DNA from: Strigamia acuminata
Lineage: Eukaryota; Arthropoda; Chilopoda; Geophilomorpha; Linotaeniidae
Direction of reading: 5' to 3'
DNA length: 64,000 nucleotides
Assembly (NCBI GenBank): GCA_949358305.1
Contig: OX442314.1
Location: 25,599,060 to 25,663,059, forward strand
A program made the translations under genes and the position numbers. This document shows positions 1 to 12,861 of the stretch, piece after piece; position 1 is the stretch's first letter, and each line of letters starts with the position of its first letter. A model generated the notes under the pieces. That model searched no databases, had not been told where the DNA came from, and saw only the letters and a list, made by a program, of their open reading frames with translations.

Positions 1-170
1 AAACCAAATAATAACCATAGTGATGGTCATTATTGTTGTTGTTTACTCTAAACAACAATAACTGCTTCAAAAGTGTACTTACGATCGAGATGGTTGCGAC
101 CGATCTAACGGAAATCCAAGATAGCTGCCAACAATACCCAATTTGTACGAGTTTTCTCGTTGCACGGAGA

Positions 171-283
171 TTTAAACGACCTATTTAGGTCGTTTATTTT
201 CAACCCGTTTAAACCCATTTAAACGAGCTTTAAAACGACAATCTCGTTTAAACGTTCCTGCAAACGGGTTTAAACGACTGTTT
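171..283. repeat. Degenerate TTTAAACG-rich tract
   Basis: The octamer TTTAAACG and close variants (CGTTTAAA, ATTTAAACG, GTTTAAAC) recur about eight times in roughly 110 bases, in both orientations because the core is palindromic. There is no coding signal. It reads as a degenerate short repeat or the edge of a repetitive element. Confidence 0.5.
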
Positions 284-293
284 ATGAGTTATT

Positions 294-431
294 GAATGCA
301 CCTACTGTTTCTATGGCAAGAACTTCTGCAACCCACCCACCAACTGCGCATTCAACGGTTTTCCCAGTTCTCCGTGCGAATGCAAAGTTGGGTCCTCAAG
401 AATGCCGTCCAACAGATCGCGGCTTGCATAG
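294..431 (+). CDS. Possible cysteine-rich terminal exon (unidentified)
   Basis: One forward frame has six cysteines in 29 residues, spaced C-x2-C-x6-C-x5-C-x9-C-x-C, followed by a short Arg/Ser-rich tail and a stop at 429-431. It has no ATG. A stop lies just upstream at 285-287 and the only nearby AG acceptor (287-288) has a poor pyrimidine tract. The spacing matches no family I recognise. A competing 90-codon ATG frame overlaps it. It may be the last exon of a secreted cysteine-rich peptide or a chance frame. Confidence 0.25.
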   Translation, partial: ECTYCFYGKNFCNPPTNCAFNGFPSSPCECKVGSSRMPSNRSRLA

Positions 432-1716
432 CCCTTAGGGGGTTTGCTAAGTGTCAAAAATATTACAGTGCAATGTCCAAACAACAGTTGAATGAAGAAA
501 AATACTCTTCTGTGGCCTTTAAAAGAGCAAGGTCCTTTCTAACATCTGTTTTTACTGCTGAGAAGTGACAATATGACCAACTTTAATCAAATGAAGTTAA
601 TGACGTTCTATGTCACTACTATAGGTAATTGCAGCTTGTTGGAAGGTGCCATTCCGTAATTTTTATTGGTTTAACCAAATATTTTATCACCCTATAAACA
701 ACTCACGATTTGACGACTTTAGTCACTCAGTCACTTTAACTTAGCAGAACCGAGATGCAATTTTTGTGAAAGGGATGCCTTTCACCCTACAATCTGTGTG
801 CTGCTTTCGATCACTATTTCAACAACATTTCAAAGAAAATGTATTTTGATTTACGCTGTTGATCACAATTTATATCACTTCAATCACTTTTGATGTTTTT
901 GGAGTTTTGCCATAAAAAAAATTTAGAAAAATGATATTTTCATTGACTCTGTCCTGAAAATTGTATAGACGGAAAATGAAGCAGCTCGTTTGGTTGAACT
1001 ATCAATTTGCGCTTCAGCTTAGTTTGCAAGAATCAGCCTTTCATGTTTCCATAGAAGCGGAAATGAACAAAACCGCTTTAGCTGATGAGTTTTTTTACCT
1101 CTTGATTTCCCTTTTTCAATGGAAATAAAAGAAGTCCTGAAACAATTGTGTAAAAAAAAATTATGTTAATCAAATAAATCAATCTTATGGCACAATCTTA
1201 AAGCAAAACGAGCAAAACTCACTCGATGTTGTGCTAAATCATGCGTAAAATCTAGGCAATAATTTATGCCTACACCAAAAATCCACTTCTCTCATGGAAA
1301 AACATTTCAATAACGGCAGCAATTTCGCAATTTTAACAAATTTCTACTGTTAGATTTGTCACGTGATATCAGTGCCACCAATCATGTGCATAATTGCAAA
1401 AACGCAAAATCGTACAATGTTGGAAGTTAGAACGTACCAAAGTTGTAAAACTCTTACGGAAATATTTCTCGCAATTCCGTTTAGTCAAGTTTACGTTGAA
1501 TTTCTGGATGTGTGGAAAAGTTGGACTTTCCATATAGATAAATTCAGCTTTAACAATTGTTGTAAAGTCACCAAAGTGATTTTCAATCTTTCCATTCATG
1601 GAAATCTAAACTTTAATAACCAAATTTAGTGATCATTGTGTACCATAATGACACTATTGTAAAACATCTATTAGGAGCCAAACCATCTAAGAACCATTGC
1701 AGAATCATGGCACTAG
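432..1716. other. AT-rich DNA, no supported gene
   Basis: Short open frames here (for example 1,363-1,629 on both strands) show no domain, signal peptide or codon bias. I see no RNA gene or convincing repeat. Confidence 0.5.
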
Positions 1717-1923
1717 ATGCTTATACCATCAAAGAGAAGAGCTCTAATGCACCGATTACGCCTTGCCGAGAGATTGTGCAAACTCTCCATTAAAGCTCAC
1801 AGACACTCATCTTTGGCTGCAACTTTAATTACCAATTACAGTCTCGGAAACAAATCGGAGACCCAGAGCCAAATTGAGAATTTCTACTCGGATGTAAGAA
1901 ATGCAATTAATTCTAGTGACTAA
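1717..1923 (+). CDS. Possible exon of an unrecognised gene
   Basis: An open stretch of 68 codons, basic at its N-terminal half and polar later, stands out from the AT-rich surroundings. It begins right after a TAG that could be a splice acceptor but lacks a pyrimidine tract. A strong donor-like GTAAGA at 1,894 could end the exon in phase 0 after 59 codons; otherwise it stops at 1,921-1,923 with an AATAAA near 1,991. No homology is recognised, and it could be chance. Confidence 0.2.
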   Translation: MLIPSKRRALMHRLRLAERLCKLSIKAHRHSSLAATLITNYSLGNKSETQSQIENFYSDVRNAINSSD

Positions 1924-2420
1924 ATGTCTTAATTTTTTAAATTGATAATATTTTACTGATAATATCACTCGTTAGTTCCCTCTTGGAGTACAATAAATAA
2001 TTTTTCTAACCAACTTTCGAGGACCCTACCTATGTCCTACACTATCTTACTATTTGGTGCATTCCTTGCCCACAAATCTCATTATCTGTTAAGAAATTCG
2101 TGTATAAATTAGATCAAATAGTAAAGTAATTTAGACTAAACAGCAATTTTATCAACATATTTTTTAAACTTCTTGTCTCGACCTTAACTTCAAAAATGGT
2201 GGCCGATTTAATCTGTTTTCGATCAAAATGGGCATGTGCATGAAATTTAAAAACAAAACATGTTTCACGTCAAATTGTGCACATTGTCAATGTGCCTACT
2301 ACAATACACATGTTCAACACGCTTGAATACCAGTTTATACTGGACTGGCATGCGCAGAGCCAATCTTGACCGTATTAACAATTGTGTGCACTTCACTAAC
2401 CATACTCTGAGCGTTATATA

Positions 2421-2480
2421 AATGAAATGAATGAATGAATAAATAAATAAAAATAAATAAATAAATAAATAAATACATAA
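2421..2480. repeat. (AAAT)n microsatellite
   Basis: About 60 bases of AAAT/AATG tetranucleotide repeat, running from AATGAATG into AAATAAAT units. Simple sequence, no coding content. Confidence 0.85.
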
Positions 2481-4954
2481 ATTATCTTGACGAAAACACT
2501 GAACTAAGCATTCTGTTTACGCCAAATTAATTTTACTTTATCCCCATTTCAAGCTTTCCACTTACCTTAGTAATTGTATGTAAATTGAGCAGCATTTGAA
2601 TTTTCCACTCTGTGTAGGCTTCTTTATCAGACCAAGATCTTTTTCTTTTTCCCTCATGCTTACTCCTCTTGTTTCGTGGATTTTGCATGCTGTGTGTTCG
2701 TTGCCTTACCTAGTGAAATATACAAAAGGACGCGACTAAGACGATGCAACCATAAAAGCAAAGCATGCTTTAAAGTAAGGTAGGGCTTTTTCCTTTCAAA
2801 TTCAATCCATTCTTTTACCTGTAAAACACAAAAGAACAAAACGTTAATGAAAAAAAAAACAGCGCTTTCTCTTGCAATTCCAATGTTGCACGACTCATTT
2901 CATTATTGCTAAGCCTAGCAGCGGGCGGGTATTCCGTGACAAAAGTCTAATAACTTTAGCTTAACAAGAAACTATCAGAAATATTAATTAATATTGATAT
3001 AATTTTTATAAATGAAAACTACAAGATGTTTTTAAAACAAAAAATGTCCGTATTTTTCTGCATTGTGACTGTAGTCTAAAAGGTAACGTCGGAAAAATCT
3101 GTTTTTATAGAATTCTCTGTGAAAAATATAAAGAAACAATACCAATTAATCCAAAATTAGTTATCTTACTTCGTAAACAACACAATTCTTAGGAGCCATT
3201 TTATTCAGTGTCGCCCTGGTGGGAAATAACGGCAACCGCCTAAAACTACGGAAGTTCTAGATCCAGATTACGTCCATTTCGATATTAACTTTTAAGTTTT
3301 CAATCCTGAAAATATATAATGGATTATTTTGTATTCAAAATTGCATTCTATTATACCAACGAAGGAAGCTTTAAATAAACGTTATTTATCGTGTGGCATC
3401 ACATCACACGCATGCCCACAAACAAGCATCGTAAACTTTTGTTCATCAAACCAATTACCGTAATTGTGATGACACATTTGATGTTTTAGTCTCGTTCATT
3501 CATTCAGTTTATTGATTCAAAGTGGCTTACCGCAATTTCTATTTTGTTTTAGCTACCTTTCCTTGCCTGTTTTGTTCGTTGCAATATCGCAACTTTTTTA
3601 GAATCTTCATTACATACTCGCTGACAGGCTTTCAAAGAATAAAGCCTTTTAAAAATATAAACCAATTATCTTCGTACTCTGCATCTACGTGGTTCCCCCA
3701 ATTTAATTCAATTTTTTACATGCCAAACATGTTTTTCGTTTTAATATGAAGTATAGCTACTGGCTGTGACAATACAAATACTTCTATACCATGTCGCAAC
3801 CTCAAATATTATATTTATTTTATTTACTAATGGCAGTTGTCTTGGTGGTTGTTAGATAATTGCGGCAGAATGCCTTAAATGTCTTAGATTTTATGCTTTA
3901 AATTATTTGTTAGTAATATTTAATGAATGCAAATGTTGTTTCTACCTGAGAAAGACGATGAATTAATAAAACGATGATTTTTAAGTATTTCTTAATTTCG
4001 TGATATCACCGCAGTCTTTAAACAGCGGAATCGGAAGTCCCTTGAAATTTTTATCGTATCCACTTCCACTAAAACGTTGGACCATTAAAACAAGATTAAA
4101 TAACGCTGTAACTCATTCCATTCGTGATAAACAACTGTGTCACCAAGGTAGGTGCAATTTAAAGCAACGCTGCGTATAGATCTTTGTGTTATTTCCATTG
4201 AAAATAAAAAATTACTACAAACAAACTTGGAGGTAGTGATCCTCTGGGAATCCCACACGTTTCTCGTCTTGTCTGTCTCTATGACAATAACATTTGCCAC
4301 CATCCATGTGGTATTTGGTTTCACCAGTTCTCGGTATGATATTTAATACAAATAATGATCTATTTCTTTTTCCCTCCACTTTTTCCCGAGGTTAGAGACC
4401 CATTTTGCTTCGTATGTACACGTGGAAGTGGAAACGTGATCAGTTGCTTAGTTGCTTCATCTGGTCTGATTGCAAAACTTCTCGTAAACATAATTAAATT
4501 AGTGGTTCTATTAGATGCATTCGAATAGAAACATTTTCACTTTTTAGCAATACGGTTGAATAAGTTCGCTTTAATTTGGGATTTCAGTTAAAACTAGAAA
4601 TCATGGTTAGTTATTGATGCTGCTTGGAATCTTCTTTATTCCCTATATCCTTCATAGACACATTCTCACTGCTGTGGTACAAATAGTTGTTGTATTCAAG
4701 ACTAAAAGGAGGAGTCACTTAATCTTCATCTGCCAAAGACAAATGTGTGTAGCAGAAGCAATTTTTCTCAGTGGAATGCAGAGAAAACACTCTTTTTGTT
4801 TTTTAAAAAACATAAAGCACAAAGGGTAGTGCCATTACGTATGTGGGATTAAATGCGGATTTATTGACAGAGAGAAAAGTAATAAATTTTATTTTGTTTT
4901 GGAATTACACGTTGGTGAATAATTGGGAAAATGAAGCGCTTGTGCTGATTGCAG
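2481..4954. other. AT-rich DNA, no supported gene
   Basis: Only short unsupported frames (3,522-3,749; 4,085-4,346; 4,614-4,829). If the cysteine-knot exon at 5,684 belongs to a normal secreted-peptide gene, its signal-peptide exon should lie here or further left, but I could not identify it. Confidence 0.5.
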
Positions 4955-5047
4955 CGAAGCCGAAGATCTAAGGGAAATGAATTTCCAGTTGAAATATTAA
5001 TGATGCTAAAACCAACAGAAAATAAACTTCATTTGCTAAGAATCAAG
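4955..5047 (+). CDS. Possible 31-codon internal exon
   Basis: A good acceptor (GATTGCAG) and a donor-like AAG|GTGCAA bound 93 bases open in only one frame. The encoded stretch is basic first (RSRRSKGN) and then mixed hydrophobic and polar, as in a propeptide segment. It lies 640 bases before the cysteine-knot exon, but it ends in phase 0 whereas that exon needs a phase-2 donor. A direct join therefore does not work and the link is unproven. Confidence 0.25.
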
Positions 5048-5683
5048 GTGCAAAAAATTCAATTTCCGACTAACTCATTACTAAAATTTTTTTTAAAAAA
5101 ATTAGGTGCATGCAGAGTTTCTGTTTCTATTTGCTGTTTTTACAGAAGGCAAAAACTTGCCTAACTGTGAATGTGTTCGTTTTTGAGCCCGTTTAAAGTG
5201 CATTCTCGGACTTGCAAGTAAATGGAGATTGAAAATCCCATCATTTCAATCAACCAACGAATTGTGGCTCACTTGTTTGAGCACAATTTGGCCATCACTC
5301 ACATTTTCGAAGGCGGATGCATCGCCTGAAAGAAGTTCGACCCCTCGATTTAACTTTCGTGGCAGCCATTTTGAATTTGGTTGTAAAAACTAAAACCCGA
5401 CATAAACCATTTCAAAAACAACTCCAGCGCTGTTTTTGTGTTACCAATTTTTTGGTGATGGTTTTTGGCAGTTTTTGGTGTCCATTCTGTTTATATAAAC
5501 TTTGAATTCAGCTATTATTTTCCATCAAATAAAAAAATATATATGGAGTATATAAAATATAGAAGTTAGGCTTCAATATGCAAGCAATCTGATTTATCCG
5601 TCTTTTATCAACAAAAACTGATCTCAAAATCACATTTCAATAATAAAATACTCATACATCCACTTGAATCACTTTCTTTCTAG

Positions 5684-5814
5684 GCGGTCCTGTGTTAAAC
5701 GAGGAGCTTCCTGCGACCACCGACCGAATGACTGCTGCTACAGTTCCTCTTGCCGGTGCAACTTTTGGGGCACAAACTGTCGTTGCGAACGTATGGGCCT
5801 ATTCCAGCAATGGG
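5684..5814 (+). CDS. Exon of an agatoxin-like (ALP-type) cysteine-knot peptide, partial
   Basis: A strong acceptor (TTTCTTTCTAG) and donor (GG|GTAAAT) bound this 131-base exon. In the frame whose first full codon is at 5,685 it has eight cysteines spaced C-x6-C-x6-CC-x4-C-x-C-x6-C-x-C. That is the inhibitor-cystine-knot framework of agatoxin-like peptides, which are found in spider venoms and as neurosecretory peptides across arthropods. The segment after the last cysteine ends in a Trp, with a Gly codon split by the intron; such an ending often precedes C-terminal amidation. The exon enters in phase 2 and leaves in phase 1. Signal-peptide, propeptide and final exons were not identified, so only this piece is called. 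Local GC is clearly higher than its flanks. Whether it acts as a hormone-like peptide or a venom component cannot be told here. Confidence 0.72.
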
Positions 5815-7079
5815 GTAAATAATGAAGCGACAAGGCAATCACAGTAGCCCTAAACTAAAGCCCTAAACCAATTTATCAATCTCTTTATCGGGGCTTTGAC
5901 ATCTAACTAACCAGTATAACCTCCTCTTCAACCAACTTGAACGTAAAAAAAAAAAATTATAAAATTAAATTAAAATTAATAAATACAAATTTAACCCTAA
6001 AAAAAGACATGATTTTTTTTAAAAATGACCTGGCATAAAAAAAACCCAATGTAGTAATTACCATTATGTCTTTAGCTACATTAAAATCTGCTATTATCCG
6101 TTTTGTGTTAGTCTTCAAACAGGTAAGAAATGACATACCTAATAGATCTTTGAGGACAACATTGAAAAAATGTATACTGTATCTCATACACTTATGTAAG
6201 CAAACTGATTTCATAAAAATAGAAAAATAATATTTTTTTTTTAATTTTTTTTTATTTCTGAAATTGTAAAATTTATTTTGTTTGTCGAATTAGAAGAAGA
6301 AAAAATTGTATCCATATTGAACCATCGAATTTAAATTGATTGTTTTTTTATTGTTTTATTTATATTTTATATTCAAATTTAGTTGGACTAATTTCAAATA
6401 GGTTTTTGATTTTTAAAATAAATAAATAATTAAAGAATAGAAAATAAGAATAAAATGCAGCAAAAAAAAAAAAAAACCACAAACCAAAAAATGGAAATAG
6501 GAATTATTTACTTTTTAAAATAACAATAATGATATATTATTATTAATATAAAATACAATAATCTCTATATTTTGTACTGTGTTGTCTTCTGATTACAGAA
6601 ATAAAGCTGTTTGTGTTGTCATAAACATGCATTCCAAAATACAGTTTTCTTCTTATTTAACTGTCAACAACAACAAAAATTACACAACATGAACAAAATT
6701 TAAAAAATAAAATAACTTTGGCATTTTAAAAAGACCAATAATTGAATTTGTTAGACATGGAATGGAATGTACTCCACTTCCAGTAACTTGATTGAATAGC
6801 GAAGCCATTCAAATTATATTTTTCAACTTCTTTAATGGTTTCCTCATCCAGGCTTCAACATTTTGATTAAAATTTCATAACCAAAACACTCAGAAAAAAA
6901 ACCTACGCAGCCGAAAACGTGAAATTAACAATTTTCTACCGAATAATTCAATTATCCAAACAATCTGTTGTGATTACTTTTTAATCTAAAAAATCATTAT
7001 TCACACTAAATTTTATTACAAACTTTTTACTAGCAATTTAATACTTCAGATTTCTATTGGCAATTGTTACATTTATTAG
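5815..7079. other. Very AT-rich DNA, probable intron of the cysteine-knot gene
   Basis: Homopolymer A and T runs (for example 6,230-6,253 and 6,464-6,475) and no plausible exon. Confidence 0.4.
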
Positions 7080-7272
7080 AAACAGGATCCAACCATGCAT
7101 TGCAGTAGTGCGTTTAGTTGTGACGAGACAAAGATGCCGAGCTTGGATGGATACAAACCGCGCCCAATTGATGGTCTCGGACTACCGGCAGAATACTGTA
7201 CCGGTATCGAGGAATATGGATTAACACTCCTCAAACCATCACGTGAACTAACTCATGCATGAGAGTCAATAA
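7080..7272 (+). other. GC-richer island with a polyadenylation-like signal
   Basis: Two forward frames are open here. One, following an ACAG acceptor-like site, meets a stop within about eight codons; the other runs to a TGA just before an AATAAA at about 7,267. It could be the last exon of the upstream cysteine-knot gene or a relic LTR (it has AATAAA and a CTCTCGCGG stretch). I cannot choose between these. Confidence 0.25.
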
Positions 7273-9022
7273 ACCTCTCGCGGAAATAATAACTCGAGTA
7301 TTGAGTTCATGTATATTCTATGACAGGTTATGTTTATCTTAAACCAGCGTTTAAACGCCACCCTTTGCTGCGAAGTTATCTCTGATCTTCACACATGAAT
7401 TTGAATTTCATTTTTATATCAAGTAGGCGTGACACTGAGTGTATTCAAAGTTTCTGTTTATTATATGGTTTTTGTATGTTTCTCATCCTGTAAACAGCAA
7501 CGACACGACAAAAGCATGACTATATAACTATGAGGAAGATTATTTCACTAGGTGAGTTCAAAGTATTTGTATTTTGCCATTTTTACCAGAATGGACATCA
7601 AAAACAGCCAAAAACCAAACTTCCAATAATCATAATGTTTTTAGGCGAAGCTTCCGCCTTCTAAAACATGAGTAAAGGTTAGCCCGCTCATCCTATCGGA
7701 TGATCAATTTTTAAGCCTAAAATTGTAAATAGACCCAAAAACAAAATCGTCTCAAACATTCATAGTTGGACGTGTTTTTTTTTTTTTTTTTTATATTTTT
7801 ACATTTTAGTTTTAGCTGTTTACAGAAACACTAAAAACTATTTAAATAGAAATTTTAAACGGATCTGTTGTGGCTGTTTATAGCTTGGTTTTTGCTGACT
7901 TAAACAACATCAAAAACTACTCTAGTTCTGGTTTCAGTTTTAATTGCTTTCAATGATTTATGGCTTCTGATGGCAGCACAAAAACAGAAACTTTGAATGC
8001 ACCTAAACTAAGATTTACTAGTTTTTTTTTATTATTATCAGTACTGATGTCTATGCCAATCAAGAATTATTGTGCAGTAGAAGTTTATAACAGCGCATAC
8101 ATCGGGGTCATTGGATCTACAAATAATTTTAGAATATACTGATGTATACTGATGTTCATTGACACAACTCCCCTGGAAACTGAATGAGCAATTTTAATAT
8201 ATAATTTCTGTTCTCTACAAATGCAGTTTTAATCCAGGAGAATATTCCCCATCAGTTTAACTGCCATTTTATTTATTTCATTTCAAAAAAAAATTATAGT
8301 TAAAAAAATGTATACCGAACTCACCATGTTTTTTAAAGTTAGAAACTAATCCAACAGATGGCGCACTAATCCCATCTAGTTTACCAACAAGAAAAATTAG
8401 GGATAAGTGACATCTTTCAATTACGGCTAATGAGCATCAACAACATCGTTACAAATAAAATTAATTACCACCGAAATAAAAGCTGCAATTAAAATTAAAA
8501 GCTACAAAATAGTATAATACCATATAAACTCAATAAAAACCCATCTAATTAAAAAATATTAAATAAATAAAATAAAAAAAAATAAAAAAAAATAAAATAA
8601 AATAAAAACCCAACATCCCCCAAAAGAAGAAAGTTGTGGGTTTAATCTTATCAAATTTACAACATTATCATAAAAACCAAGCCCATCTATCCACATTCCT
8701 CAGTTTCCGGAGCTTAGTAGGAACTGACGTATCAAACAGAACAAGCGAGTTTTACCTGCCAACCCTCCTTCCCCCAAATGCTATTCACCGAGTAGTTTGG
8801 CAGCACCTAACTCGGCGCAGACACCTTTGACTTTGACCGATTCAGCACGAACTCGCAATATTCAACATTACGTAATCACCGACTCCAGGCTCACCGTATC
8901 TATCAACAGATGTTGTTTACACTTGTTCGCAACTGAAAGCGCACCTGAACTGGGCAGAAATCGTCGCCGGGCGGAGAAATAATGGAATTTCGAAGGTCAA
9001 ATGCCTGAGACATGTGAGGACA
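7273..9022. other. Intergenic DNA with simple repeats
   Basis: Includes a poly-T run near 7,769-7,787 and an A-rich (AAATAAAA)n stretch at about 8,555-8,610. GC rises from about 8,630 towards the claudin-like start codon, so 8,630-9,022 may hold its promoter and 5' UTR. No other gene is seen. Confidence 0.45.
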
Positions 9023-12000
9023 ATGGAAAACAGAAAAGCCCTTTTGCCTTTGTGCTCAGGTGTGCTGGGTGTTATCAGTTTGGCTCTACAGGTGACTGCA
9101 GTGGCAACACCACACTGGGCGCAATTTTTCAGCGATGATCCGATGGGAAATGGAAATTATCCTTTTGGTGTTGGCAAGTAAAATTTTATTTTTCAATTTT
9201 TTTTAGTATTATTTTTAATCCTGGTGTAAAAAGTGTTTGTTTAAGGTTCAAAGTCCTGTTCATGATTTTTATCATTTTGAAAAAAAAATACTAGATGAGT
9301 TCATTGTGGGTTAGAAAGGTGGAAGGGTCAATAACAGATGGTGATCCATGAGAAAAATGAAATATAATCGTGTGTTTTCTTTGCAATTTGTGCACTGGAT
9401 AGCATGTTAAGTGCAGAATAAGATTCCCAGGGTCATTTTTTTATAACCTTTGTTTTAGATAACAATTATTTCTTTTGTGTAATTATTATTTATTAAAAAA
9501 AATAAAATAAAATTTAAATCAGATTAAAAATATTTTTAGAATCAGAAAAAATTTCTGAGGAAATTAAATATTAATAAAAAAAATGTATAAAAAAGAAATC
9601 ACATGTTGGGAAAATCATTTCCCGCCCTTTATACACAAATATTTCATAATTTCATTATACTTTTAATAGGCAACTTGCGAATCAGATTTTAATCACTTAG
9701 AATTACGAAAGTTGCGAAATAACTCTTTGAAAAATGCGTCGCAAACTTTAGTAAAAATTGCACTAGATATCCAAAAAAAAAAAATTAAATTAAAAAGATA
9801 AGTTATTTAACGGTTTTCCCATATTCATATCTCGTCTGCATTCTTAGGGCGCCATATTATATCACATGAGACATGTATTAAAAATGAACTAAGAATAATA
9901 TGCACTGGAAAAACAATAAACACGTTTTATTTACACATTTTATTAACAACTCGCCGACTAACCTTGGCACATAAAAATTAAGTATTAGTCGTTGAAAATA
10001 ATTATCTTTTTATTTTTTAAAACTCAACTCCACCCTTTTTTCAGTTGACACCCTTCACCCAGCCGATCCCAACTTGTGATAAATAAAATCAATATTCGTT
10101 GACACTGATTAGCAGATAGAATATTTCAACCAGGACAGGAAATTCGTTTATTTACCTTGACAAATAGAACAAAAATTAAAGTCAAGGATTCGACAAATGG
10201 CGTGTCGGAAATGTTGACATTTATTTTTAGTGTTCTTCAACATTGTTTTCGCTTTTCACTCCGTCACACTTCACTTAACAAACAAACAAATAGAAGGGAA
10301 ACCTGAATTTGAGTTTTTGACCAATCTTTAGAAAATTTATATAATTCTATTTGTCACTGTAGTAATAAAACGTCGAGGAAAATTACAGAGTTCGTGGCAG
10401 TCATATTTTTTCCTTCGGTTTGCATGTCACAATCAATTCGCTTAATTCAGTAAATGACGGGTAAACATCGCCATTTGTGTTTATTAGTGTAATAGTGAAG
10501 CTATTTCGGGGTTGTTATGTTTTTTATTCAATAAATGTTGGTCAAAAAACTAGTCTTGAATGATAAATAAAATTTTAATTTTGTTGTTGAATTTTAATCC
10601 CAACAGGTCACCCTGCGGAGAAGGGACATTACGGATTATGGAACCTGTGTCTTACAATCTACGAAGGAATTACGCTTGCTAGACCGAAATGTGATGCGAT
10701 GAAGCCAAGATTTGATCCAGGAAGTAAATAAAAAATACACAATTACATGTGGATTTCAATCATGCGTCAAATTTGTTATTACAACCAGTATGGAGCGTGT
10801 GGAGAGGGCACAGGTGGATGTGCCTGAATGGAGACAATTTTGCTTATCACTTTCTAGTCCACAAACGTCATCACATTTTTAAAAAATGTATTAAAGTTTG
10901 GTCAATGCTGGTTGCGACATATGAAATTATTCATTGGAATTCAACCAAGCAGTATATTTTTATTACATGATTGAAAATAGGAAGAAAAAGTTATTCAATT
11001 TTTTTTTTAAATATCAGAAAATGGGAAAAAAAAATTGAAATAACATTTTCGTTTGTATTAAATTCATGGTGGATTGATTCATATTTTATTAATTTTATTC
11101 TTTTAATTTTATTTTTGCAGTGTTAAGATATTATGCGGGAGCTTTCGCTTTAGCGGACATCGTTTTACTCCTCGTTTTCTTATTCCCTGTTCCTGCTCAA
11201 CTAATGTATCTCTACAAAAACAAAGGAATTGTCAATATATCATACAGAGCTCTAGCACTTACAAAAGTGATCTCAATTGTATTTGGAGGTGAGTTTGATG
11301 TGTGTGGGAAAAAATGACACATTGACAGATTTAATGGACAGTTCTCTTTCCATTAACTCTTGTATGATTTTAATTATTATTTGCATCTTAAGTGAACACT
11401 AAGCAGACACTTGAAGGAACTTGTCACAACTGCATCTCGCTTTCATTCTGAATTCAATGTTTTATTCAGTGGAAATCCGAAAGCATCTTATCAAATTTAG
11501 AAATTTTCAGTCCTAAAAGTAACATTTTAGGCTATAAATTATTCAAATGTAGTAATTTAGATAATTGGTCGTTATTTATATCCCTTATTTTAAATTTGAT
11601 GCAATGAAACAGGAAATTTGTTGTTTTCAAATGTGTTCATTTTCCTGCAATACATCCAGGTCAATTTACGGTTTGCTTGGCATCACAATTGAAAAAAAAT
11701 AAAAAAAAATAATATTAAAGTCAATATACACATTTCTGTAAAGAATTTAAACCTTTTGTTCGCTTTCTTTAACCATTTATAAACTTAAATTTAAAATTTT
11801 CTCAAAACTTTTTGCAAAAAAAACAAAAATTTGTTTAAGTAATTGAATAGCCCAATGCACCAGTTTGATTGCATGGTTGTTCAAACATTTCCCAACTCAA
11901 TTACCCAATATTCTTAAACCGCTAATTCTTTTGAGACCGACTACAGATAATTACACAACTTGAAAACCCCACTAATGAGAAATTCTATAGAATTTCAACT

Positions 12001-12861
12001 AGTAATTAGATGCTCAGCCACACAAGTGGAGATGATGATAACATAAATCCATGCAAATCAAAATAGCACTGATTATCTCTCAGCAATTCAAACCCTCACT
12101 TGAAAATATAAATAACATATTTTGTTCACATTTTTCAGCTGCAAGCGGCATGACTGCTGCTGTTTTAATTGGCATCCACACAAAACCGTATTACGAAATA
12201 CCAAAAGGCTGGTCATTTGGATTACAAGTACTGAGTATCAATGCGTATATCACAAATTAACAAATCAACTTACTCGCATCTCTTATTTCAGGTTGTTGTT
12301 GTAATACTTCAAATCTTTCTATTCATATCTGCCCTTATGGAGTACTACATTGGAAAAAAATTCCCCAACGTGTCTCTGACCAAGATAGATAAAACAAATG
12401 GATACAGCAGTGGTTTACACAATCCAGGCTTTCATATGACATCTCCAGCAACCGATTCTGTTGACAAACAACAAGAGACCAAAATATTTCCTATATCTGT
12501 TACAAGTGAAAGTGGAAAACCACATTCTAATGGACCACAAACAAAGCCGTACACTCTTCCAAAATACGAGTACGGCAACACTTTACCGGTAACACATGAC
12601 AATTTAAGTGAACCTGGAAATAGGAAGAGCATGCAGTACTTAGAAGACGTTGATATTCAGCAGCCGGAGCCCAAACCTAAGACGAGACCACCAAAACCGC
12701 GCAAAGCCGGTTACCGAAATAACGCCTACAAACCGTCGCATAATGATGAATCAGATTTAGACTGTAGTGTACCAAGTCTTAGTAGCAGAAATGGTAGAAA
12801 TCACAGCACAAGCTTGTCTTCCGACACTGCAACTAGTTATTCCAAAAGTACTGATGTGTAG
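9023..12861 (+). CDS. Claudin/PMP22-like four-pass membrane protein, 5 coding exons
   Basis: Coding exons 9,023-9,167, 10,607-10,723, 11,121-11,288, 12,139-12,227 and 12,292-12,861 join in frame (phases 1, 1, 1, 0) to give 362 codons. Membrane segments fall at about residues 7-27, 92-113, 132-158 and 174-192. The first outer loop carries the claudin/PMP22/EMP signature: Trp32, Gly-Leu-Trp 58-60, Cys63 and Cys77, with a wider Cys-Cys gap than in vertebrate claudins. In this superfamily the loop forms a disulphide and makes contacts at cell junctions. The cytoplasmic tail is long (about 170 residues), with a PEPKPKTRPPKPRK proline/basic stretch and Ser-rich end, and it finishes SKSTDV, which fits a class I PDZ ligand. 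The exon 1 donor (G|GTGTTG) is weak, but the stronger GT ten bases later leads to an early stop. The start is the first ATG before a hydrophobic stretch. The exact subfamily is uncertain. Confidence 0.8.

Noticed and set aside
9168..9177. Using the stronger GT at 9,178 as the exon 1 donor of the claudin-like gene
   Set aside because: It puts exon 2 in a frame that stops early and loses the GLW...C signature.
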